A program made the translations under genes and the position numbers. This document shows, piece after piece, positions 1-6,219 of a stretch of DNA of 8,244 nt. A model generated the notes under the pieces. The model saw only the letters and a list, made by a program, of their open reading frames with translations. It was not told where the DNA came from and did no database searches. The stretch covers positions 1-8,244 of the forward strand of contig CAIMXN010000246.1 in the NCBI GenBank assembly GCA_903845455.1, in the 5' to 3' direction. This DNA comes from an uncultured beta proteobacterium (GTDB taxonomy: Bacteria; Pseudomonadota; Gammaproteobacteria; Burkholderiales; Burkholderiaceae). Numbering within the stretch: position 1 is the stretch's first letter; every line of letters starts with the position of its first letter.

Positions 1-678
1 CGTAATGATCCTGTCAGCGGTCTGCGCGTGTTTCGCTCTGCTGAGCACCATGGGCTGCATTTAGAGCGCGGTGTATTTACTAGAGGTCGCCCTCCTTATC
101 ACTACCTACGTTCATTGCATGCAAATCTCTTTCTGTCAGCAAATGAAGATGATGTGCGCGCTACTATCGAGGCAGGCTTTCCTGCAGCGCGCGTATACCC
201 AGAATCCAGTAAAACCGCCGAATCTCACCCAAATGAAATTCGCATTGCCTTTGACGGTGATGCAGTATTGTTTTCAGATGAAGCTGAGCAAGTCTTTCAG
301 AGTAAAGGTCTTGAAGCCTTCGTAGATCATGAAAGCAAGAAAGCAGATATTCCTTTGCCACCTGGACCTTTCAAGCCTTTGCTCGAAGCACTCCATAGAT
401 TGCAGCGCTCCACCAGTGAAAAAGGGATGCGCATTCGTACTGCATTGGTTACTGCACGCTCAGCTCCAGCACATGAACGTGCCATTCGCACGCTCATGGC
501 GTGGGGTATTGATGTCGATGAAGCGATGTTCTTGGGCGGCTTATCCAAGAGTGAGTTCCTCCGAGAATTCGAGCCTGACTTTTTCTTTGACGACCAAACT
601 GGTCATTGCCAATCGGCTGCATCGGTGGCGCCAACCGGTCACGTGGTATCTGGCGTATCTAATAGACCTAAGAGCTAA
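1..678 (+). CDS. 5'-nucleotidase, cytosolic NT5C1-like family (5' end missing)
   Basis: The reading frame is open from the first base of the window, so the N-terminus lies outside it; 225 residues are visible. The GTG at 28 is unlikely to be the true start because conserved family sequence (RNDPVSGLRVF) precedes and spans it. Counting from the window edge, I see AFDGDAVLFSDE at 83-94, which resembles the Asp-containing first motif of HAD-type phosphatases, VTARSAPAHERA around 150-161, and FFFDDQTGHC at 194-203, an acidic metal-binding motif, followed by the ending GHVVSGVSN. Together these match the bacterial 5'-nucleotidase family related to cytosolic NT5C1, which dephosphorylates nucleoside monophosphates. 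The family is usually about 300 residues, so roughly 75-90 are missing. The C-terminus looks complete and ends at TAA 676-678. queF follows after 27 bases on the same strand, suggesting co-transcription. The family is confident; the substrate cannot be read from sequence. Confidence 0.88.
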   Translation, partial: RNDPVSGLRVFRSAEHHGLHLERGVFTRGRPPYHYLRSLHANLFLSANEDDVRATIEAGFPAARVYPESSKTAESHPNEIRIAFDGDAVLFSDEAEQVFQSKGLEAFVDHESKKADIPLPPGPFKPLLEALHRLQRSTSEKGMRIRTALVTARSAPAHERAIRTLMAWGIDVDEAMFLGGLSKSEFLREFEPDFFFDDQTGHCQSAASVAPTGHVVSGVSNRPKS

Positions 679-705
679 GCACCCAAAACTCAATCACAAT
701 TAATC

Positions 706-1533
706 ATGGCAATACTCCCGCTCGGTCAAGCTACTCAATATCCCGATCAATACGATCCAAGTTTGTTATTTCCCATCCCTCGCTCTGAAAATCGTCTCAA
801 GCTCAACATCCAACCTAATCAAGCCTTGCCCTTTGTTGGTGTTGATATTTGGAACGCTTTCGAGCTGAGCTGGCTCAATCCAAAAGGCAAGCCACAAATT
901 GCTTTAGCGGAGTTTCAGATTCCTGCCGATTCACCTAATATGATTGAGTCAAAATCATTCAAGCTTTATCTCAATAGCCTTAATAACGCCTACTTTGAAA
1001 ATGAAGCAGAAGTACGAGAAAGACTCATCACTGATTTATCAGTTGTCGCTGGTAGTAAAATTTCCACTCGCATTAACCCTCCTGAACTTGTCTCTAAAAA
1101 AGGTATGCAAGAAATGAGTGGGGTCTTAATGGATAGACTAGACATTGAGATTGATCCTAACTTAGCCGCTAATCCTGCTCTGCTGGAAGTCAATGAATCC
1201 TTTGGGCCAATTGAGCAATGCTTAGTTTCTCATTTATTGAAATCTAACTGCCCAGTTACAGGTCAACCTGATTGGGCAAGCGTACAAATTCGCTACCAAG
1301 GGCGCCCCATTCTGGAAGAAGGGCTACTGCGCTACCTGATTGGCTTTAGACAGCTCGGGGAGTTTCATGAGCATTGTGTTGAGACAATCTTTACCGATAT
1401 TAAGCACCAATGTAAGCCTGACAAATTATCTGTCTATGCACGTTACACAAGACGTGGGGGCTTAGACATTAATCCTTTCCGCACAGACCACAATTCACCT
1501 TGGCCTGAAAACATACGACACGCGAGGCAGTAA
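706..1533 (+). CDS. queF: QueF, NADPH-dependent 7-cyano-7-deazaguanine (preQ0) reductase, long form
   Basis: QueF reduces the nitrile of preQ0 to the aminomethyl group of preQ1, using NADPH, in cytosolic synthesis of the tRNA nucleoside queuosine. The 275 residues match the long, two-T-fold-module type (E. coli about 282), not the short Bacillus type. The QueF signature ESKSFKLYLNS sits at 81-91 in the N-terminal half. The C-terminal half has SNCPVTGQPDW, with Cys182 as the expected thioimide-forming nucleophile and Asp189 as the proton donor, and FHE with His221 and Glu222. Spacings between these residues equal those I recall for E. coli QueF (Cys190, Asp197, His229, Glu230), a uniform offset of eight. 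The ATG at 706 is preferred because the stop of the upstream gene lies in the same frame ten codons earlier with no other usual start between. No Shine-Dalgarno is visible. A hairpin terminator begins two bases after the stop codon. Confidence 0.97.
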   Translation: MAILPLGQATQYPDQYDPSLLFPIPRSENRLKLNIQPNQALPFVGVDIWNAFELSWLNPKGKPQIALAEFQIPADSPNMIESKSFKLYLNSLNNAYFENEAEVRERLITDLSVVAGSKISTRINPPELVSKKGMQEMSGVLMDRLDIEIDPNLAANPALLEVNESFGPIEQCLVSHLLKSNCPVTGQPDWASVQIRYQGRPILEEGLLRYLIGFRQLGEFHEHCVETIFTDIKHQCKPDKLSVYARYTRRGGLDINPFRTDHNSPWPENIRHARQ

Positions 1534-1535
1534 AT

Positions 1536-1571
1536 AAAAAGCCCTTGTAGGAAAACCTAGAAGGGCTTTTT
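1536..1571. terminator. Bidirectional rho-independent terminator shared by queF and ssb
   Basis: The arms 1536-1551 and 1556-1571 are inverted repeats: 11 base pairs, one G·G mismatch (1547 opposite 1560), then 4 base pairs closing an AAAA loop. The GC-rich core GCCCTT/AAGGGC is flanked by five A on the left and five T on the right, so the transcript carries a U run in either direction. It lies two bases past the queF stop and 30 bases past the ssb stop, as expected for a terminator between convergent genes. Confidence 0.9.
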
Positions 1572-1601
1572 GAAGCAGATAAAACGAATTATATTAGTGC
1601 A

Positions 1602-2060
1602 TCAGAACGGAATGTCGTCATCCATTGCGCCTAGTGAAGCAGCGTTTGAAGATGCGGCCGGTGCAGACTGTTCAGAAGACTTAGCACGGCTGTAGCTTTC
1701 ACCACCACCCTCGCTACCGCCTACTGGCTTGCCACCAAGCATTTGCATTGTTTCAGCAACGATCTCAGTGGAATACTTTTCTTGACCGCTAGCATCTGTC
1801 CATTTGCGAGTACGTAAACGACCTTCAACATAAACTTGTGAACCTTTTTTGAGATATTGCCCCGCAATCTCAGCAAGCTTGCCAAAGAATGCAACGCGGT
1901 GCCATTCTGTGGTTTCTTTCATTTCATTAGTTTGCTTATCTTTATAGCGATCTGATGTCGCTACTGAAATATTAGTAACAGCGTCGCCGCTTGGCATATA
2001 ACGTGTTTCTGGGTCGCGCCCTACGTTACCTACGATGATGACCTTATTTACCGAAGCCAT
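1602..2060 (-). CDS. ssb: Single-stranded DNA-binding protein SSB
   Basis: SSB coats single-stranded DNA in replication, recombination and repair, and recruits partner proteins through its acidic tail. The 152 residues show an OB-fold at about 1-108 (start MASVNKVIIVGNVGRDPE), then a Gly/Ser/Ala-rich flexible linker at about 113-144, and the tail MDDDIPF at 146-152, which is the conserved partner-docking peptide. DNA-stacking aromatics aligned with E. coli Trp54, Phe60 and Trp88 are present as Trp53, Phe59 and Trp87; the position of E. coli Trp40 is a tyrosine (Tyr40), a conservative change. The protein is somewhat shorter than E. coli SSB (178), mainly in the linker. The start is fixed by the family N-terminus and a good ribosome binding site. 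It lies 37 bases downstream of the MFS gene on the same strand, so it probably shares its transcript. No LexA-type operator was found upstream. Confidence 0.98.
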   Translation of the reverse strand: MASVNKVIIVGNVGRDPETRYMPSGDAVTNISVATSDRYKDKQTNEMKETTEWHRVAFFGKLAEIAGQYLKKGSQVYVEGRLRTRKWTDASGQEKYSTEIVAETMQMLGGKPVGGSEGGGESYSRAKSSEQSAPAASSNAASLGAMDDDIPF

Positions 2061-2065
2061 GTTGT

Positions 2066-2070
2066 CTCCC
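2066..2070 (-). promoter_or_regulatory. Ribosome binding site of ssb
   Basis: On the minus strand GGGAG stands five bases before the ssb ATG. It is the only strong Shine-Dalgarno-like sequence among the five gene starts visible here, and it supports the chosen ssb start and efficient translation of an abundant protein. Confidence 0.75.
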
Positions 2071-2097
2071 GAAGAAAAATGTAATGTGAATTAAATC

Positions 2098-3273
2098 TTA
2101 AATTGCTGTCGCTGAATCTACGACCTTTGCAGGCAGTTCACGCATCGACCAGGCAATTATAAGCCAGCAAAGTAGAAGCGCTGCACCCGCTCTAAAGACC
2201 GATAAATCACCATGGCTATCCATCAACCAACCCCCAATGACAGCCCCTGAAAACAGGCCAATTGATTGGGTGGTGTTGTAAACACCTAGCGCAGTCCCTT
2301 TGGACTCTTTAGCAAAGCGAGAGACTAAGGAAGGTTGCAAAGCTTCTAATAAGTTAAAACCAACAAAATAAATTAATAAAGCAATAGCAATTGATAGAAC
2401 AGAAGATGTGCCGATGAAGAAGCATTCAGCTACAAAGAGCAACACAATCGCAATTAAGAGAACAAGTCTCAAACGTTGTTTCTTCTCTCCAATAATGAGC
2501 ACAGGTGCCATCACAAAAAAAGACAGCAAGACAACTGGTAAATAAACCTGCCAGTGATCTGCCAAAGGCAAACCTGCTTGCACCAATAAACGTGGTACTA
2601 CCAAGAACATTGCCACTTGAGTTGCATGCAAAATAAAAACACCTGCATTTAGACGCATCAGCTCAGGACGAAAAAAAACTACCTTTAAAGATGCTTGAGG
2701 CGCTTTGACATCAGGCCTATTAGTAGGAAGTACAAAATAGGTCACACCCATAGCAATAACACCAAGCACAGCCAGCACGATAAAAATACCACTCAAACTA
2801 ATCATGCGATAGATGGGTGCTGCTATCACAAGCGACAAAGCAAATGAGAGAGCAATACTGCCCCCAACCAAAGCCATTGCCCGGGTGCGCACTTGCTCAC
2901 GAGTCAGATCAGCCACCCACGCCGATATCGCCGCTGAAATGGCGCCAGATCCCATGACACCACGCCCAATCGCAATCCAGAGTAAATCATCTTTGGCCGC
3001 GCAAATCAGGGCGCCAGCCACAAAAAGAGAAAGCCCCCAGAAAACTACGGGTTTGCGCCCAATACGGTCAGATAGTCGACCCAAAGGGATATAAAGACAA
3101 GCCTGAACGATATTAAAAATTCCCAGAGCCAAGCCAACCCATAAGGCATGCTCCCCACCCGTCAAACCCCGTGCATGAATGCTAAAGACCGGTAAAAGCA
3201 GGAAAAGCCCCAGCATGCGGAGGCCAAAAATGCCTGCTAAGGCCAGAGTAGAGCGAAGTTCGGAAGGATTCAT
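2098..3273 (-). CDS. MFS transporter, YajR-like, 12 membrane segments, substrate unknown
   Basis: This is an inner-membrane major facilitator superfamily carrier, probably a proton-coupled efflux protein. The 391 residues contain 12 hydrophobic stretches (about 8-31, 43-63, 77-93, 97-120, 134-152, 160-183, 209-232, 241-261, 268-287, 289-309, 330-350, 360-377). The MFS motif A, GRLSDRIGRK, is at 65-74 between segments 2 and 3. The pieces GLRMLGLFLLLPV near the start, GSGAISAAISAWVADLTREQ at 108-127 and FNLLEALQPSLVSRFA at 306-321 resemble E. coli YajR as I recall it. YajR (about 454 residues) carries an extra C-terminal cytoplasmic YAM domain; this protein ends soon after segment 12 and lacks it. 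The ATG start is fixed by an in-frame TAG four codons upstream with no other start between. The bases before the ATG are pyrimidine-rich, with no Shine-Dalgarno. It diverges from uvrA and is followed by ssb. The transported substrate cannot be inferred. Confidence 0.9.
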   Translation of the reverse strand: MNPSELRSTLALAGIFGLRMLGLFLLLPVFSIHARGLTGGEHALWVGLALGIFNIVQACLYIPLGRLSDRIGRKPVVFWGLSLFVAGALICAAKDDLLWIAIGRGVMGSGAISAAISAWVADLTREQVRTRAMALVGGSIALSFALSLVIAAPIYRMISLSGIFIVLAVLGVIAMGVTYFVLPTNRPDVKAPQASLKVVFFRPELMRLNAGVFILHATQVAMFLVVPRLLVQAGLPLADHWQVYLPVVLLSFFVMAPVLIIGEKKQRLRLVLLIAIVLLFVAECFFIGTSSVLSIAIALLIYFVGFNLLEALQPSLVSRFAKESKGTALGVYNTTQSIGLFSGAVIGGWLMDSHGDLSVFRAGAALLLCWLIIAWSMRELPAKVVDSATAI

Positions 3274-3310
3274 AGGAAAAGGCTATATTAACAAGTTACG
3301 CTAAAAAATC
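3274..3310. promoter_or_regulatory. Divergent MFS/uvrA start region with putative overlapping promoters
   Basis: Only 37 bases separate the two divergent start codons. An AT-rich core holds TATATT (3284-3289), a five-of-six match to the sigma-70 -10 consensus for uvrA; read on the other strand the same bases give weaker TATA-like sequence for the MFS gene. I cannot find a convincing -35 element on either side, and any such element would lie inside the opposite gene. A short inverted repeat, TAAC-AA-GTTA, lies at 3289-3298 but is too small to call an operator. No CTGT-N8-ACAG LexA box is present. The promoters are inferred from gene geometry rather than seen clearly. Confidence 0.35.
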
Positions 3311-6199
3311 ATGAATAACGAAATTAAGATCCGCGGTGCGCGCACGCACAATCTCAAAAATATCAATCTAGATATCCCTAGAGAGAAATTAGTCGTCCTG
3401 ACTGGTCTTTCTGGTTCGGGTAAAAGCTCACTAGCTTTTGACACTCTGTATGCCGAAGGCCAACGTCGCTATGTCGAATCACTCTCTGCGTATGCGCGTC
3501 AATTCTTGCAACTGATGGAGAAGCCAGATGTTGATACGATTGAGGGTTTATCGCCTGCGATTTCGATTGAACAAAAAGCGACCAGTCATAACCCTCGATC
3601 TACCGTGGGTACGGTCACAGAGATTCATGACTATTTGCGTTTATTATTCGCACGAGCTGGCACACCCCACTGCCCCGATCATGATCTTCCCCTAGAGGCA
3701 CAAAGTGTTTCTCAAATGGTTGATACCGTTTTAGCAATGCCAGAAGATACCAAGTTGATGATCTTGGCTCCCGTTGTCAGCGAACGCAAAGGCGAATTTG
3801 TAGATTTATTTCAAGATCTACAAGCGCAAGGTTTTGTGCGCTTTAGGGTGCGCTCAGGTGGCGGCACGACCAATACTGCTAAAGCAGAAATCTTTGAAGT
3901 AGATCAACTGCCAGAGCTAAAGAAAAACGATAAGCACTCGATTGAAGTCGTAGTAGACCGTATTAAAGTGCGTCCTGATATTCAGCAACGCTTAGCCGAA
4001 TCATTTGAAACCGCTCTGCGTCTTGCTGATGGCAAAGCGATGATCGTTGACATGGATACTGGCAAAGACACGATTTTCTCAAGCAAGTTTGCTTGCCCAG
4101 TGTGCTCATACTCACTGCAAGAACTAGAGCCCCGTCTCTTTTCTTTTAATAACCCCATGGGTGCTTGTCCATCCTGTGATGGCTTAGGTCACCAATCCTT
4201 CTTTGACCCAAAACGGATTGTTGCCCATCCTGATCTCTCGCTGGCATCTGGTGCCATTAAAGGCTGGGATCGCCGCAATCAGTTTTACTTCAAACTTTTG
4301 CAGACCCTTGCAAAACATGGTGGCTTTGATGTTGAGAAGCCTTTTGAGACTCTTAGCCAGAAGCAACAAGACCTCATTCTATTGGGTTCTGGTGACATTG
4401 AAATTCCTTTTGAATACATCAATGAGCGTGGCAAATTAAGTGTGCGTCAACACCCCTTTGAAGGAATTGTTGCCAACTTTGAGAGGCGCTACAAAGAGAC
4501 TGACTCAGCGACTGTTCGTGAAGAGTTAGCGCGCTACCAAAATGTGCAGACCTGCAAAGATTGTGGTGGTAGCCGTCTACGTAGAGAAGCTCGCTTTGTG
4601 AAGGTGGGCGAGAAAAAACAGTCGCGTGCCATTTATGAAATCAGCGCCCTACCACTCAAAGAGGCAAAAGAATATTTTGAAGCGCTTGAACTCAAAGGTG
4701 CTAAACGAGAAATCGCCGATAAGATTGTTAAAGAGATCGGCGCACGCTTGCGTTTTTTAAATGACGTAGGCCTCGACTACCTCTCGCTTGAGAGAAGTGC
4801 CGATACTTTATCTGGCGGTGAAGCCCAACGTATTCGTCTAGCCTCACAAATTGGCTCCGGTTTAACAGGTGTCATGTATGTATTGGATGAACCATCGATT
4901 GGTTTACATCAACGTGACAATGATCGCCTGATTGGCACGCTCAAGCATTTGCGTGATTTAGGTAATAGCGTATTGGTCGTTGAGCATGATGAAGATATGA
5001 TTCGTGCCTCTGACTACGTCATTGACATTGGTCCTGGTGCCGGCGTGCATGGCGGAGAGATTGTTGCAGAAGGCACACCTGCCCAAGTTGAAGCGAATCC
5101 CAAATCACTCACGGGTGCTTACCTAGCAGGACGCGTACGCATTGAGATTCCTGAAAAACGTATTCCAGTTAGCGATCGCTTCTTAGAGGTGATCGGCGCA
5201 CGCGGTAATAACTTGCAATCTGTGCATGCCAAAATTCCAGTGGGCTTATTAACTTGCGTCACCGGCGTTTCAGGGTCGGGTAAATCGACCTTAATTAATG
5301 ACACCCTGCATCATGCCGTTGCGCAACATTTTTATGGTTCAAATGCTGAGCCTGCAGAGCACGATGCCATCAAAGGCCTAGAGCATTTTGACAAAATCAT
5401 TAGCGTTGACCAATCCCCCATCGGTAGAACACCACGCTCCAATCCGGCAACCTATACTGGGCTTTTTACCCCCATTCGTGAACTATTTGCTGGCGTACCA
5501 TCGTCTCGCGAGCGTGGCTATGAAGCCGGTCGCTTTTCCTTCAACGTCAAAGGTGGTCGCTGCGATTCCTGTGAAGGCGATGGCGTTCTCAAAGTAGAAA
5601 TGCATTTCTTGCCGGACGTTTATGTTCCTTGCGATGTTTGTCACGGTAAACGCTATAACCGTGAAACCCTGGATATTCGCTACAAAGGCAAAAATATTCA
5701 CGAAGTGCTCTCGATGACGATTGAGCAAGCTCATGAATTCTTTGAAGCAGTACCTGTGGTGAAACGCAAACTCAAAACCCTGTTAGATGTTGGCCTGGGC
5801 TATGTCAAACTCGGGCAAAGCGCCACTACGCTATCAGGCGGCGAAGCACAGCGTGTGAAGTTATCGCTTGAGTTATCTAAGCGAGATACCGGCAGAACAC
5901 TCTACATTTTGGATGAGCCAACTACCGGCCTGCACTTCCATGACATTCAGCTCTTACTCACCGTGATTCAAACATTGAAGAAACAGGGCAATACGATTGT
6001 CATTATTGAACATAACTTAGATGTCATTAAGACTGCTGACTGGATCATTGATTTAGGGCCTAAGGGTGGCGCTGGTGGTGGGCAAATTATTGCTACTGGA
6101 ACACCTGAAGAAGTTGCGAAGAATGAAGCAAGTTTTACCGGCCATTACTTGGCGCCCTTGCTGGCTCGTAAACCAGCCACAAGCACTAAGAAAAAGTAA
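3311..6199 (+). CDS. uvrA: UvrA, damage-recognition ATPase of nucleotide excision repair
   Basis: UvrA dimerises, scans DNA for bulky lesions and loads UvrB, starting UvrABC excision in the cytosol. The 962 residues contain two ABC-type ATPase modules. Module one has Walker A GLSGSGKS at 32-39, signature LSGGEAQR at 500-507, Walker B VLDEP at 524-528 and the switch His559. Module two has Walker A GVSGSGKST at 652-660, signature LSGGEAQR at 841-848 and Walker B ILDEP at 866-870. Zinc-binding CxxC pairs are Cys262/Cys265 with Cys286/Cys289, and Cys751/Cys754 with Cys774/Cys777, spaced as in E. coli. The length is about 22 residues above E. coli (940), partly from a Gly/Thr-rich stretch near 182-191 in the UvrB-interaction region and a lysine-rich C-terminal tail. 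The ATG start gives the family N-terminus (MNNEIKIRGARTHNLKN), and an in-frame TAA lies two codons before it. No Shine-Dalgarno or SOS box is visible. Confidence 0.98.
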   Translation: MNNEIKIRGARTHNLKNINLDIPREKLVVLTGLSGSGKSSLAFDTLYAEGQRRYVESLSAYARQFLQLMEKPDVDTIEGLSPAISIEQKATSHNPRSTVGTVTEIHDYLRLLFARAGTPHCPDHDLPLEAQSVSQMVDTVLAMPEDTKLMILAPVVSERKGEFVDLFQDLQAQGFVRFRVRSGGGTTNTAKAEIFEVDQLPELKKNDKHSIEVVVDRIKVRPDIQQRLAESFETALRLADGKAMIVDMDTGKDTIFSSKFACPVCSYSLQELEPRLFSFNNPMGACPSCDGLGHQSFFDPKRIVAHPDLSLASGAIKGWDRRNQFYFKLLQTLAKHGGFDVEKPFETLSQKQQDLILLGSGDIEIPFEYINERGKLSVRQHPFEGIVANFERRYKETDSATVREELARYQNVQTCKDCGGSRLRREARFVKVGEKKQSRAIYEISALPLKEAKEYFEALELKGAKREIADKIVKEIGARLRFLNDVGLDYLSLERSADTLSGGEAQRIRLASQIGSGLTGVMYVLDEPSIGLHQRDNDRLIGTLKHLRDLGNSVLVVEHDEDMIRASDYVIDIGPGAGVHGGEIVAEGTPAQVEANPKSLTGAYLAGRVRIEIPEKRIPVSDRFLEVIGARGNNLQSVHAKIPVGLLTCVTGVSGSGKSTLINDTLHHAVAQHFYGSNAEPAEHDAIKGLEHFDKIISVDQSPIGRTPRSNPATYTGLFTPIRELFAGVPSSRERGYEAGRFSFNVKGGRCDSCEGDGVLKVEMHFLPDVYVPCDVCHGKRYNRETLDIRYKGKNIHEVLSMTIEQAHEFFEAVPVVKRKLKTLLDVGLGYVKLGQSATTLSGGEAQRVKLSLELSKRDTGRTLYILDEPTTGLHFHDIQLLLTVIQTLKKQGNTIVIIEHNLDVIKTADWIIDLGPKGGAGGGQIIATGTPEEVAKNEASFTGHYLAPLLARKPATSTKKK

Positions 6200-6219
6200 T
6201 TCTCAGTACAGCGAGCGCA

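Noticed and set aside
28..30. GTG at 28 as the true start of the 5'-nucleotidase
   Set aside because: Conserved family sequence continues upstream to the window edge, so the gene is cut by the window and is not N-terminally short.
329..703. A 124-codon plus-strand open frame overlapping the 5'-nucleotidase gene
   Set aside because: It lies in another frame of a gene with clear conserved motifs, its translation has no recognisable domain, and it runs over the queF upstream bases.
679..705. A preQ1 riboswitch controlling queF
   Set aside because: Only 27 bases separate the genes, and no pseudoknot-like structure or ribosome binding site to sequester is visible.
2813..3094. A 93-codon plus-strand open frame antisense to the MFS gene
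   Set aside because: It mirrors a well-supported membrane protein gene, and its translation resembles no known family. Such mirror frames are common opposite membrane protein genes.
3274..3282. AGGAAAAGG as a Shine-Dalgarno for uvrA
   Set aside because: It ends 28 bases before the uvrA ATG, far beyond normal spacing, and an in-frame stop rules out an earlier uvrA start nearby.
5483..5734. An 83-codon minus-strand open frame inside uvrA
   Set aside because: It is antisense to the second zinc-finger region of UvrA, whose coding is certain; no start signal or family resemblance.
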